Notes under the pieces: model-generated
Databases searched by the model: none
What the model was told of the DNA's origin: nothing
Seen by the model: the letters and a program-made list of their open reading frames with translations, nothing else
Made by a program: the position numbers and the translations under genes
Assembly: GCA_037976565.1 (NCBI GenBank)
Contig: CP137683.1
Location: forward strand, 2,799,111-2,863,110
Length of the DNA: 64,000 bases
DNA from: Mesocentrotus franciscanus
Taxonomy: Eukaryota > Echinodermata > Echinoidea > Camarodonta > Strongylocentrotidae
Direction: 5' to 3'
Part shown: positions 1-9,962 of the stretch, piece after piece
Layout: every line of letters starts with the position of its first letter
Numbering within the stretch: the first letter of the stretch is position 1

Positions 1-317
1 AACCTTCGGAAAAACGAACCTTCGGAAAAATGAGTGCCCCCTGGTAAATGTTACGGATGGATTATGCCCGTTTAGTTGTGTCATTACAACGCAACTTTTA
101 AACCGAGTGGTCCCAATGATTATGATATAAATAATATGATTATATACCAAAATAAAGGTCAAAATTAGGCGAACAAACATACTAAATTTCAACAATTTAA
201 TTTTACAGCTAGCAATACAAAATATAAAACATTAGAGTTTCATATCCCACCATTAAACCGCCCTATCCCCGGAGCGGATCCAGCCGGCGGCGAGGGAGGG
301 GGCCAGAGAGGGGGCCC

Positions 318-455
318 AATTTGTGAAAAAATATTTAACGGCGACTCAGCAAGTCGGTGAATAAGCGGAGGGGGTAGTGAGCACTTCTTTTTTGCCCGAT
401 TCGTGAGAAAATATTTAGCGGCGACTCAGCCAGCCGGTGAACAAGCGGGGAGGGG
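318..455. repeat. Diverged tandem duplication, about 80 bp period
   Basis: The motif AATATTTAACGGCGACTCAG near 330 is repeated near 410 as AATATTTAGCGGCGACTCAG, each followed by a similar GGTGAATAAGCGG / GGTGAACAAGCGG stretch. It is part of a GC-rich dispersed repeat. Confidence 0.6.
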
Positions 456-1129
456 GTTGGCCGGGGAGCAGTTTTTTGTTGTTGCTCAACGGGGGGATAT
501 AGTGCTATTATTTTTTTTACTCAACATCCACCACCCCCCCCCCTTGAGTACCAGGGGAGGAGACAAAGCTGGTCACGCTCATACATCTTAATATATACAT
601 GTATTTGCCACAATAATGCCGTGTATATACCATTATGAACAGAAATTTGAAGTAAGGGAGAGATTACAGGCCCTATTACATTCTCATAATTATGAAGCCA
701 CATCTTGAAACCCGGACACAGCATGAGAAAGGGGAAGCTAAGACATGACTGTATAGGTACACACCCTGCTACGGGCATGGTATCACGGGTGCTTTTTGTC
801 TGTTCTTTCGATAGGATATTATCCATAGACAGGAAAGTGGTCCTCGACCTTTTACTCATCAAAATGTATTTTTTTAATTTTACACAATCATGATGAGCAG
901 ATTCGAACGAGTGGGTTTGGCTTGGATGAATCGCCCACCGAGAGGAGGATATCGGGTTCTTGCCGAAAGAGGGAGCTAAACAGACATATCAGTAATTTTG
1001 AATTTGGTTTGGGACTCACCCGACCGATGAAATATTTAGCGTTTATTTTGCTCATTTCTCTGCAATTACACAATTTCGTTCAAATTCCTTTAGCAAGAGT
1101 CATTTATTTGTACTACTTAACAATCAGTG

Positions 1130-1313
1130 TGAATTTGAAGAGGAACTGTTTCAATGTTTTTTTCACCATTACCAGAACTCAAGTTTATCTTATCGTTTGA
1201 TTGAAATGTCATAGTTTTATAATGTTTTTATTGTCCATTGACTGTTTTTTACACATTGTTTTAATTGATGTTGGAATTTGGAAATAAATGATTTGAATTG
1301 AATTGAATTGAAG
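1130..1313 (+). mobile_element. 3' end of a truncated non-LTR retrotransposon
   Basis: Sequence ends in AAATAAATGATTTGAATTGAATTGAATTG, i.e. a polyadenylation-like signal followed by a short tandem GAATT tail, as seen at the 3' ends of CR1/L2/Jockey-like LINEs. No reverse transcriptase domain remains, so the clade is not determined and the left boundary is approximate. Confidence 0.4.
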
Positions 1314-1471
1314 AGAAACTGTAGATTATTTTTGCTTTATATGTCTCTGAAACCCTTTGGTGAGGAATCTTGTAGATTAATGGGCAAAAATATAATAAAT
1401 CTCAAAGAATAACTAAAGTTATTCCTTAGGGTGGGGTTTCCTTTAATGTATGTTACAATATATTTCCATAC

Positions 1472-1570
1472 CTGTACTACACAAAGCTCCATTAAATCCT
1501 GCAGCACATGTACATGTATTGTACCCACAGGTACCTCCGTTCCGACATGGGTTGCTCCCAGAACAGTCAA
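1472..1570 (-). CDS. EGF exon 1 (most 3' copy in transcription order)
   Basis: 99 nt, phase 1-1, acceptor CTGTAG and donor GTATGG on the minus strand. Encodes DCSGSNPCRNGGTC then GYNTCTCAAGFNGALCSTG. All six Cys are present. The FNG variant is shared with copy 11. Confidence 0.8.
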
Positions 1571-1938
1571 CTACAGAAAATAGAGAAAATATCCTTAAAC
1601 TTTAACTTGAAAATATATGAATGACAAGAACACAATATCATAATAATATTAGGTGATTAACACATAATTAAGAATTAAGTATTAAAGAATGTCAAACTAC
1701 AAAGTACGTAGGATCCCCCCATCTTAATAACACTCTTTTTCGGGAGAGGGAGGGAAGGTTGAATGTTATAATGTTGATGTCGAAAAAAATAAACAGGTTC
1801 AAGGCACGATGTGACGGCATCATGGCAAAGATCTTTTTATTATTGAGTAACCATTAATTTCCTTTAAACCAAAACAATATTTGACGTATACGATGAATCC
1901 CGGTAGCACTTAACATATTATACAATTAATTTCCATAC

Positions 1939-2037
1939 CTGTACTACACAAAGCTCCATCGAATCCCGCAGCACATGTACATGCATTGTATTCACAGGTA
2001 CCTTCGTTATGACATGGGTTGCTCCCAGAACAGTCGA
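1939..2037 (-). CDS. EGF exon 2
   Basis: 99 nt, phase 1-1, open, six Cys. Acceptor CTATAG. The usual NGGTC is NEGTC here (CHNEGTCEYNAC). Splice sites keep the AG and GT dinucleotides. Confidence 0.8.
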
Positions 2038-2367
2038 CTATAGAGAAAATAAAAAATAACCTAAATTCATGACGAATCTTTGCATTCATCGTTCATGTGG
2101 AAAAACTTGAATGACAAGAATGGAATATCAAAATAATATTGAGTGATGAACACATAATCAAGAATGATGTATTAAAGAATGTCAAATTACAGAGTAGGTA
2201 GGGTTTCCCCCATCTTTATACGGAGGTTCAAGGCACGCTGGGACGGTATCATGGCATAAATCTTATAAACATTGAGTAACCATTAGTTTCCTTTAAACCA
2301 AAACAATATTTGACGGATACGATGAGTCCCGATAGCACTTAACATATGTCACAATGAATGTCCAAAC

Positions 2368-2466
2368 CTGTACTACACAAATCTCCATCAAATCCCGCAG
2401 CACATGTACATGCATTGTTCTCACAGGTACCTCCGTTCCGACATAAGTTGCTCCCAGAACAGTCGA
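2368..2466 (-). CDS. EGF exon 3
   Basis: 99 nt, phase 1-1, open, six Cys. Variant with NLC in place of NPC and GDLC in place of GALC, a class shared with copies 5, 12 and 17. Donor GTTTGG. Confidence 0.8.
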
Positions 2467-2825
2467 CTACAGAGTATATAGAAAATATCATTAAAATCAT
2501 GACGAATCTTTACATTAACCTTCCACGTGGAAATACATGAATGACAAGAATAGAATATCAAAATAATATTGGGTGATAAACACATAATTAAGAATGATGT
2601 ATGAATGAATGTCAAAATATAAAGTACGTAGGAACCCACCCCCATCTTTTTACCACTCTTTTCGGGAGGGGGGGGGGTGGGGTGAATGTTATGTTGATGT
2701 CAAAATAAATATAAAAGTTAAAGGCACGATATGACTGTTTCATGGCATAAATCTTGTTATCATTGAGAATCATTAATTTCCTTTAAGCCAAAACAATATT
2801 TGACGAATACGATGAATTTCCATAC

Positions 2826-2924
2826 CTTTTCTACACAAAGCTCCATCAAATCGCGTAGCACATGTACATGCATTGTTCTCACAGGTACCTCCGTTCCGAC
2901 ATGGGTTGCTCCCAGAACAGTCAA
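2826..2924 (-). CDS. EGF exon 4
   Basis: 99 nt, phase 1-1, open, six Cys, with CATRFDGALCRKG at its end. The Arg in place of the loop Gly (RFDG) places it in the same class as copies 8, 10, 13 and 15. Donor GTATGG, acceptor CTGTAG. Confidence 0.8.
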
Positions 2925-3315
2925 CTACAGAGAATTGAGAAAATATCCTTAACTTCATGACGAATCTTTACATTCACCGTTCACGTGGAAATACATGAAT
3001 GACAAGAATAGAATAACAAAAAAATATTGGGTGATGAACACATAATTAAGAATGATGTATGAAAGAATTTCAAATTACAAAGTACGAAGGATCCCCTGGC
3101 CCCTTCTTTTATATACCACTCTTTTTCGGGAGGGGGGTGAATGTTATAATGATGATGTCGAGATAAATAAAAAGGTTCAAGGCACGATGTGACGGTATTA
3201 TGGCAAAGATCTTGTTATCATTGAGTAACCATTAATTTCCTTTAAACCAAAACAATATTTGACGTATACGATGAACCCCAGTAGCACTTAACATGTGTTA
3301 CAATAAATTCCTTAC

Positions 3316-3410
3316 CTGTACTACATAAATCTCCATCAAATCCCGCAGCACGTGTACATGCATTGTTCTAACAGGCACCTCCGTTCCGACATAAGTTACT
3401 CCCAGAACAG
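3316..3410 (-). pseudogene. EGF exon 5, broken copy
   Basis: The unit has an in-frame TAG just after the third Cys, the fifth Cys codon is CGT (Arg), and the sequence where TTGAC and its acceptor should lie (from 3411) is replaced by unrelated DNA at the edge of the DIRS-like insertion. The donor side is intact. It cannot be spliced in as a normal EGF exon; being phase 1-1, skipping it would keep the frame. Confidence 0.85.
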
Positions 3411-3443
3411 TTTAATAAGTATTTTATTAGTATTAGGGGGGTG

Positions 3444-3485
3444 ATATTACGTGTATAAGAGAGCCCGTTACTGCGCATGCGTCAA
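3444..3485 (+). repeat. Left inverted terminal repeat of the DIRS-like element
   Basis: Contains GAGAGCCCGTTACTGCGCAT, whose reverse complement is at about 9134-9154. The arms agree over about 40 bp with a few mismatches. Confidence 0.8.
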
Positions 3486-3611
3486 TCTTAGTAGCATAAT
3501 TATAGAAGGTGACTGTGGATAGAAAATTTTCGAGAACTAACTTAACGTTTGAAGCACATGTGAGGAGGGACGCAATATCATTAAACTTCAAACAAGTTCT
3601 CGTTTAATTTT

Positions 3612-3655
3612 CATATTTTACTAAGTAATATCGTATGAGATTACGTGTACGAGAT
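3612..3655 (+). repeat. Internal complementary region of the DIRS-like element
   Basis: AGTAATATCGTATGAGATTA here matches the complement of the outermost right end (about 9161-9200). In DIRS elements such an internal complementary region lets a circular DNA intermediate be completed. The assignment rests on this match alone. Confidence 0.55.
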
Positions 3656-3879
3656 TTTGAAGCACCACCGTCGTCTTCTAGAAAATGCAGCAGCTAGAGC
3701 TGCCCGTAACAAATAAGAGATACCAGGCCAACTGGGTTATACATAGAAACTCCTCAACAAATAGAGGAGACAGTTAAATTAATGAAGCATGTCATATATC
3801 TTTATGAAGCAGCAGAACAATCTTGTCCTGTTACTGGCTTCGGACGGCCTGAGAAAAGGTCCTTCCACCATCCATTGGT

Positions 3880-4195
3880 TTGTTGTATTTACTGAATGAT
3901 ATTTTCATTTGACCAGCCTGCTTGATTTAGTATAGCTGCTACTGGTAAGTCATTGTTCTTTGCTGCTGATGATGATGCAGCTCTAGTAGAATGGCCGGCT
4001 TTGTACTTGGCTAGTGTCTATGCCCGCTGAACTCATAACATATTTTAACCAATGGGATATTGTCTGAGAAGAAACCCATTTGTGTGGTTTCTTATAACTG
4101 ATGAACAACCTTCGTTAAGCTTCTCTGATCGCCTTTGTCCTCTTAATGTCGTACTTTAAGTATCTTACAACACAGAGCCCCTTATCTGGAGGGTA
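3880..4195 (-). pseudogene. Tyrosine recombinase C-terminal domain (DIRS type), frameshifted
   Basis: The minus strand reads LCVVRYLKYDIKRTKAIREA, a TAA stop, then RRLFISYKKPHKWVSSQTI and a following SHWLKYVMSSAGID. After one frameshift near 3995 comes GHSTRAASSSAAKNNDLPVA and ILNQAGWSNENI. The H-S-T-R box with its Ala/Ser-rich follow-on matches the catalytic HxxR region of DIRS/Ngaro recombinases, which integrate a circular DNA intermediate. The terminal nucleophile Tyr is not clearly identifiable, and the stop and frameshift make it inactive. Confidence 0.75.
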
Positions 4196-4199
4196 AGCT

Positions 4200-4703
4200 T
4201 CAATGGTTACAGATGTATAATAAGTTCCCCAGTTTAGACTGTTTTAACAGTTCTTCAAAATGAAAGGTGACTGCGCTGTTGGATAAACTCATTTTGTCTA
4301 GATGCATGAAGTGGAGTGTTTGGACAATTAAGTAGCTTAGTGAACAATCTAGGGGCCGAGCACAGCCCATTGTGGGTAACGCTTTGAATTGCCAATGTTG
4401 GCGTTGCCAGAGGAACATCAGGTACTTACTGTGATCTTTATGAATAGGAACTGAGTAATAGGCATCTTGGAGGTCAACTGAAGCAAGGCAAGAATTTTGC
4501 GTGATAAGTTGCCTTGCTGTGTGAACATTTTCCATTTTAAAATGCTGATATGGTAGGTAGTTAAGATCTGATAGATCTAGAATGAGACGAAGACCACCAT
4601 TCTTTTTCGGTCTAGAGAAGATATTTGACACAAACTCCCTTTTCTCACTTTGACAGGGTTCAATAACATCTTTCCCCCAAAGCTTTTTTATTTCATTTGA
4701 CAA
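4200..4703 (-). pseudogene. DIRS-type reverse transcriptase fragment
   Basis: 167 codons. Residues 22-45 hold FVSNIFSRPKKNGGLRLILD, followed by SDLNYLPYQHFKMENV, and at about 73-90 the motif A region SVDLQDAYYSVPIHKDHS, which carries the first catalytic Asp. Further on, FKALP is followed by divergent sequence where the family has a conserved Gly-Leu-Ser-x-Ala-Pro block, and no YxDD box is present. It is an N-terminal half of an RT with a degraded palm. Its 3' edge abuts the recombinase remnant directly, so the rest of RT and RNase H were deleted. Confidence 0.8.
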
Positions 4704-4734
4704 TTAAAGCTATTTCTTCCTCTTCACTACATTT

Positions 4735-5262
4735 ACTGTAACAGACCTGGTACCATAATACATGTATAATACATGTATTTTTTAATGCGAAAATATTTAT
4801 CAATTTTGGAACTTTATTGAAATATTATTATGTAACTCCTTGTACAGAAATTTTAAATTCTTATCCATTTGTGTTGTATATGGTTTTCATGACGCAAAGG
4901 AAAATGTTGCAGATATTAATTTACTACTTCATTATGCTTTATTTGCAATTTATAAATCGAGTGTTGTAAATAAATGTAATAGAAATGTAGCAACGAAAAT
5001 AATAAGCAAATATTTTTTGTCTATATTAAAATACAGACTAGAAGTTGAGGAAAATAAAACTAAGACGACAGATTTGAATACCACTAAGTGGATGAAGATA
5101 ATTCATGATTTACAGGAAATGCAAGTACAATCTGCTTTCAAGTAAATACAGATATATAATTTGATCTCATTTAAACATGTGATTAAGTGTTTGTTATAAA
5201 TATTTATGTATGATGTTATTCGGGATTTTGTATCTGAATAAAGATTTATTTCAACAACAAAA
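4735..5262 (+). mobile_element. 3' end of an L1-like LINE inserted in the DIRS-like element
   Basis: Plus-strand frame 4840-5145 encodes VADINLLLHYALFAIYKSSV and downstream helical sequence, resembling the region after the zinc-knuckle of L1-like ORF2 (compare YAQYAM in the LINE at 17747-21069). It is followed by AATAAAGATTTATTTCAACA and an A-rich tail at 5253-5268. It is strongly 5'-truncated; the left boundary is approximate. Confidence 0.55.
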
Positions 5263-5271
5263 AAAACCCAA

Positions 5272-5600
5272 AAGAGTCGAGAACGGTACAACGAATCGTC
5301 TTCTTTCTCTAAGAATTTAATGAAACGGCAAAGCTTCCACGCTTCGCGCAGGAGGGGGAAAAACTGAATTCAGAGAAGGATTAAGAGTCGAGAACGGTAC
5401 AATGAATCGTCATTTTTCTCTAATAATTTAATGAAACGGCAAAGCTTCCGCGCTTCGCGCGGGAGGGGGGGGGACTGAATTCTGACAAGGATTAAGAGTC
5501 GAGAACGGTACAATGAATCGTCATCTTTCTCGAATAATTTAATGAAACGTCAAAACTCCCCTCCCTCCCATCCCAGGCCCGCTCGCGCTCAGGATGATTC
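5272..5600. repeat. Three tandem copies of a 111-bp unit
   Basis: AAGAGTCGAGAACGGTACAA recurs at 5272, 5383 and 5494, each followed by the same AATTTAATGAAACG(G/T)CAAA block. The third copy diverges into GC-rich sequence containing CGCTTCGCG. Located immediately after the LINE tail. Confidence 0.85.
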
Positions 5601-5731
5601 GCGCTTCGCGGGCTCTGTAAAATAAAATCCTGGCTACGCGCTTGAAACGATATGAAGGTAATTTTACACCAATTTTCATAAAATTCCTTCAGTCGGCCTC
5701 CAACAGTAGGCTTAGAATTAGGGCAAGTAAA

Positions 5732-6147
5732 TTAATAATTTCTCACCTCATCAGGAATTACTTTGTCCTGTGAGCTTGTTTGAATTGTGCACGTGGCATG
5801 TTGGCAGGTTGTTTCTGCTGCCTCTGTTGATTGCTCAAAGGCGGAGCCTGTCGACTCTGCCACCGGCATCACTGGCCTAAAAAAAAGGCATACCAGCATC
5901 GTCTGGTGGTGGCCGTGTTGCAGTAGCTGGTGCAGCACTTCTTTTCCATCCAGCTTTGCATATCGTGTGCTTGTTCCAGAGGCAGAAGTGTTGAACTTGC
6001 GTGTGCTCTGTCCTGAAAACCGATTATAGGGGTGATACTGATTGCTATGCTGTTGGTTGGATTTCCAAGGGCCTTTTATCACCCCTGCAGTGGCTTTCTG
6101 CTCCTCGTTGAGCTCTTTTACTCCTTTGCTCAAGTTTCCAAACAGCC
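5732..6147 (-). pseudogene. DIRS-like gag, C-terminal part
   Basis: The frame reads LFGNLSKGVKELNEEQKATA near its start, then a Gln/Asn/Ser-rich stretch with NRFSGQSTRKFNTSASGTST. LFG followed by a short helical segment is typical of the end of DIRS gag proteins. The open frame continues artificially to 6229 through an inserted repeat, so those first residues do not belong to gag. Function in the family: capsid-like structural protein; this copy is interrupted. Confidence 0.5.
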
Positions 6148-6155
6148 CCCACCCC

Positions 6156-6690
6156 CACCACTCCGGGGTCGGAGGGACCGCATTCGTGTTCCCAAAATCT
6201 CCGATAAAGGGGTACTTTTCGCGCGACAAAGTCCGACTCGAGAATTGTAAAAAAAGGGGGTCAGTGTGTTTGACTTTTCACCCGGAGATTTCTTTAAAAA
6301 GGGGGTGTTTTTACTTTTTCTCTCTTTGGGTTCCTTAGAAATTTAAAAAAGGGGTCATAAAATATCTTGAATATCATAGATAGGGGGGTACATTGAGCAG
6401 TGTTCCGGATTTAAGGGGGTCTTCAAGGCAGGAAAAGCGCGCGAAAACCCGCGAAAGGGGGTTCAGAAATTTTGGCAGTCCTCAGATAAGGGGTGCTTTC
6501 AAAGAGAGGGAACAAGCATACGCGTACCTAGCCTATCCGATATGCGTCGGGCTGTATGGCAAGTATACTAATCGCGTTGTGGAGAGATCGACGCCCGCGC
6601 CGATGTCTGTCTCCATAACGCGATTAGTATACTTGCCATAAAGCCCGACGCATATCGGATAGGCTAACGCGTACCCTAAATAACACTGAG
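6156..6690. mobile_element. Dispersed repeat R, copy 1, inserted in gag
   Basis: Starts at CCACTCCGGGGTCGGAGGG and ends at CTAAATAACACTGAG. A second copy of about 390 bp lies at 46911-47298. Copy 1 is split by a 138-bp fold-back element at 6529-6666. It sits where the DIRS gag frame is interrupted. Superfamily not recognised. Confidence 0.85.
6529..6666. mobile_element. 138-bp fold-back MITE with 9-bp target duplication
   Basis: Arms of about 58 bp (starting TAGCCTATCCGATATGCGTC) are inverted with only a few mismatches around a spacer of about 20 bp. It is flanked by ACGCGTACC at 6520-6528 and 6667-6675. The paralogous repeat at 47275-47283 has a single ACGCGTACC, i.e. an empty site. A 9-bp duplication with long inverted arms fits the Mutator-like superfamily by established knowledge, but no transposase is present. 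Confidence 0.9.
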
Positions 6691-6692
6691 TC

Positions 6693-6832
6693 AGGCGCGG
6701 ATCCAGGATTTCTTAGACGGGGGAGGGGGGTAGTGAGCACATTTTTTTTTTTTTTTGCACCCGAAAATTGGGAAATTGGAAAATCGGGCCGGCCGAAATT
6801 TCGCTCAGTGGGGCGGGCCAAACAGCAAGTCA
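6693..6832. repeat. GCGCGGATCCAGG-type repeat fragment
   Basis: Begins AGGCGCGGATCCAGGATTTC, the same sequence that appears inverted near 28050 and as a variant near 44678 and 45602. A poly-T run follows at 6740-6755. Right limit set by the return of the DIRS gag frame. Confidence 0.5.
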
Positions 6833-6834
6833 GT

Positions 6835-7501
6835 GACTGGCGTGGTAGGCTTACAAAGATGCCTATAACGAGAGTTCAGGTCAGGTCATATGAACCCCTT
6901 CCTCAGACAGTTTTCTCAAAATTGGCATTGCACAAAAGTGCTAATTAGGCATCCTGCTGGCCCTCAGTAATTTCCGCTGAGGAAAGCGTGTGTACAAAGG
7001 CATTTAGCCCACGTGTTAGAGATTTTTGCACTTTTTGCAGTCTGAGATCTTTAGTCTTGGTGTGAGTTGGCAGATTATCCCAGATAGCTGGGTTGACTTC
7101 CGGTGCATCAAGAAATCTGCAATTACTTGGCAGAGGATGATCTCTGCTGTGTCTACGAGCACTTTCTGTTCTAGCTGGTGGCTAAGGAGGTATGTTGTCG
7201 ACTCTGCTATTTCATCGTCGACGGGTTTACCGATATCAGTAGAGAGGGCAAACTTTGCTGCGATAGGCGGAACGGACATTTCATCGTGGAAATCACAGTC
7301 CGCTACTTCTCTACCGTCGATCTGACCTGACTCTAACTCTTCTATATCTGGTGAATCACAAAAATCTGGGAGGTCTGGTTGACCATAAATCCCGGTTGGA
7401 CCCACAGGTGTGACATCAACACGTGGTTCAGATGAGTTAGGAGTAGGTATATTTCCTCGCCCGTGGCGATCACTACCTCTAACGTCAGTTAGTGTTGACA
7501 A
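6835..7501 (-). pseudogene. DIRS-like gag, N-terminal part
   Basis: Frame 7016-7501 encodes an acidic N-terminus followed by VPPIAAKFALSTDIGKPVDD and a helical segment (about residues 78-115). After a frameshift near 7020 the coding sense continues as LTRGLNAFVHTLSSAEITEG, then a TAA and LALLCNANFEKTV. This matches the layout of DIRS gag (helical domain of about 200 residues). It is assigned through context with RT and YR rather than a diagnostic motif. Confidence 0.5.
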
Positions 7502-7660
7502 TTTTCCACACGTGGTGGTATAGAGCTAGTTGTAGGACTTGGACATCATGTCCTCAAGTTTATTCATACGAGCAAGAACATCTCAGTGGAGATTATAATG
7601 TGTACTTGCCGATTTCTGTTTAACAGTTTTGCTGACAGTGCTAGCCTTAGGCTTAGCAGG
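7463..7660. repeat. About 200-bp direct duplication, left copy
   Basis: GGCGATCACTACCTCTAACG through CTTAGGCTTAGCAGG. It is repeated at 8704-8905 with small differences. The two copies bracket the 37-bp minisatellite. Confidence 0.9.
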
Positions 7661-7943
7661 TTTTTCGCTCCGCTCCCCCGTAGCTCGTACATAGATATAT
7701 AGTACAAAATTATACATGTTGTTTCCTGGTTAGTAATTACATATATCAATATATCTATTTTTACGTCTTAAAATAGATGAAAAATGTGATCAAACATATA
7801 TCATATATTTGTCAATAATTGACTAAGAAAATATAAATCCCAAAATTTATGTGCATTGTCACATTTGCTTGACAGCTGATCATGATAATTATATTTTCTG
7901 TGAAAATATGCAAATTAATCATGAATATGCACAAGATACAATG

Positions 7944-8694
7944 AACTGGTTTTTGAACTGGCCAAAGCAACTGGTATTCTACTGGTTTTCAACTGGTAAA
8001 TCAACTGGTAATCATCTACTGGTTTTCAACTGGTAAATCAACTGGTAATCATCTAATGGTTTTCAATTGGTAAATCGACTGGTAATCATCTTCTGGTTTT
8101 CAACTGGTAAATCAACTGGTAATCACCTACTGGTTTTCAACTGGTAAATCAACTGGTAATCACCTACTGGTTTTCAACTGGTAAATCAACTGGTAATCAT
8201 CTACTGGTTTTCAACTGGTAAATCAACTGGTAATCATCTACTGGTTTTCAACTGGTAAATCAACTGGTAGTCATCTACTGCTTTTCAACTGGTAAATCAA
8301 CTGGTAATATCAACTGGTCTCAGATGTCAAATGGTATGTCTACTGGTTTTCAATTGGTAAATCAACTGGTAATCATCTACTGGTTTTCAACTGGTAAATC
8401 AACTGGTAATCATCTACTGGTTTTCAACTGGTAAATCAACTGGTAATATCAACTGGTCTCAGATGTCAACTGGTAGTTCTACTGGTTTTCAACTGGTAAA
8501 TCAACTGGTAATCATCTACTGCTTTTCAACTGGTAAATCAACTGGTAATATCAACTGGTCTCAGATGTCAACTGGTATTTCTACTGGTTTCCAAATTGTA
8601 TCAACTGGTATTAACTGGTACCAGTGGAGACCAGTTCAAACCAGTAGATACTAGTTGGAAATCCTTACTGGTTTCAACTGGTATCAACTGGAAT
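7944..8694. repeat. 37-bp minisatellite built from ACTGGT subunits
   Basis: The unit ACTGGTTTTCAACTGGTAAA plus TCAACTGGTAATCATCT (37 bp) recurs about 12 times with shorter variants. Each unit holds three spaced ACTGGT hexamers. Open frames in it are a by-product of the repeat. It lies inside the DIRS-like element between the two copies of a 200-bp duplication. Confidence 0.95.
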
Positions 8695-8703
8695 TTCGAC
8701 CTG

Positions 8704-8905
8704 GGTGGCGATCACTACCTCTAACGTCAGTTAATTAGTGTTGACAATTTTCCACATGTGGTGGCCGCTAGTAGGACTTGGGCATCATGTCCTCAAGTTT
8801 ATTCATACGAGCAAGAACATCTGGAGATTTATTTGTACTTGCCGATTTCTGTTTAACAGTTTTGCTGACAGTGCTAACCTTAGGCTTAGCAGGTTGGTGG
8901 TACAT
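8704..8905. repeat. About 200-bp direct duplication, right copy
   Basis: Second copy of the sequence at 7463-7660, differing by small insertions (for example GTTAATTAGTG for GTTAGTG). Confidence 0.9.
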
Positions 8906-9127
8906 GTAGTGGTTTTACCACCGGGCGATTTAGACGTTGATTTCTTCATTAAAACAGCCTTTCTATCCACCGATGGGGTGTTTGATAGAGGCTTCAAGGG
9001 ATAATTCGTCGAACTATCGTAAAAGAGACGCTACTACGAAGACGAGTCCGAATATTTTTAAGGATAAAAACTTCCAAAAACGGGACTCAGTGAGATATGA
9101 GACGCCATTTGCTAGCTGTAACGTAAT

Positions 9128-9200
9128 TTGACGCATGCGCAGTAACGGGCTCTCTCATAGACGTAAACTCATACGATATTACGTAGTAAAGTAGAATATC
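9128..9200 (-). repeat. Right inverted terminal repeat of the DIRS-like element
   Basis: Complement of 3444-3485 plus the internal region 3612-3655; contains TTGACGCATGCGCAGTAACG. The EGF array resumes by about 9222. Confidence 0.75.
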
Positions 9201-9491
9201 AAAAAACTATTGATGACGATTGATTAAAGAATGTCAAATTACAAAGTACGTAGGATCCCCCCCTCCATCCTTATACCACTCTTTTTTTAGGGAGAGGTGG
9301 GGGAGGGTGCATGTTATAATGTTGATGTCGAAATAAATTAAAAGTTTCAAGGCATGATGTGACGGTGTTATGGCATACATTTTTTTAATCAGTGAGTAAC
9401 CATTAATTTCCTTGAAACTAAAACAATATTTGACGTATACGATGAATCCCGGTAGCACTTAACATATGTTACAATAAATGTCCATATATAC

Positions 9492-9590
9492 CTGTACTAC
9501 ACAAAGCTCCATCAAATCCCGCAGCACATGTACATGCATTGTTTTCACAGGTAGCTCCGTTCCAACATGGGTTGCCCCAAGAACAGCCAA
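9492..9590 (-). CDS. EGF exon 6
   Basis: 99 nt, phase 1-1, six Cys, open. Variant GCSWGNPCWNGATC: SWGN class shared with copies 11 and 16, and Asp before the first Cys changed to Gly. Its adjacent intron has AACACAAATATTA, also found by copies 11 and 16. Confidence 0.8.
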
Positions 9591-9962
9591 CTACAGAGAA
9601 AAGAGAAAATATTCTCAAATTCATGACGAATCTTTACATTCACCGGTCACGTGGAAATACAGGAATGACATGAAAATAATATCAAAATAATATTGGGTGA
9701 TGAACACAAATATTATAGAATGTCAATTAACCTAGAACGTAGGCACCCCCATCTTTATACCACTCTTTTTCTGGAGGGGGGGGGTGAATGTTATAATGTT
9801 GATGTCGAAATAAATAAAAGATTCAAGGCACGATATGACGGTATCATGGCATAAATCTTGTCATCATTGAGTAACCATTAGTTTCCTTTAAACCAAAACA
9901 TTATTTGACGTATACGATGCATCCCGATAGCACTTAACATATGTTACAATAAATGTCCTTAC

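Larger units (their letters stand above)
1..1446. other. Repeat-derived intergenic sequence left of the EGF array
   Basis: No supported gene. The first 40 bases contain a short tandem copy (AACCTTCGGAAAAA twice). Around 265-550 is GC-rich sequence beginning near a GCGGATCCAG motif that recurs at 6693, 28050, 44678 and 45602, so it belongs to a dispersed element family. Positions 888-1200 have short open frames with no recognisable domain. The right part ends in a LINE-type tail. Confidence 0.6.
3411..9200 (-). mobile_element. DIRS-like tyrosine-recombinase retroelement, decayed, with nested insertions
   Basis: About 5.8 kb of non-array DNA between EGF copies 5 and 6. Minus-strand coding remnants in order are gag (7501 to 6835, then 6147 to 5732), reverse transcriptase (4703-4200) and tyrosine recombinase (about 4195-3880). 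Its ends are inverted: 3444-3485 pairs with 9128-9166, and a second stretch (3612-3655) pairs with 9161-9200. Inverted terminal repeats plus an internal complementary region, with YR and RT together, are the hallmarks of DIRS elements. The RNase H stretch expected after RT is missing, stops and frameshifts are present, and gag is split by a later insertion, so the copy is dead. About 110 bp of the array unit seems to have been lost at the insertion. Confidence 0.85.

Noticed and set aside
4840..5145. Host gene of 101 codons
   Set aside because: It resembles the C-terminal region of LINE ORF2 and is followed by an A-rich tail.
3411..9200. CRISPR-like interpretation of the ACTGGT tandem repeats
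   Set aside because: Units are contiguous with no unique spacers; it is a minisatellite in an animal genome.
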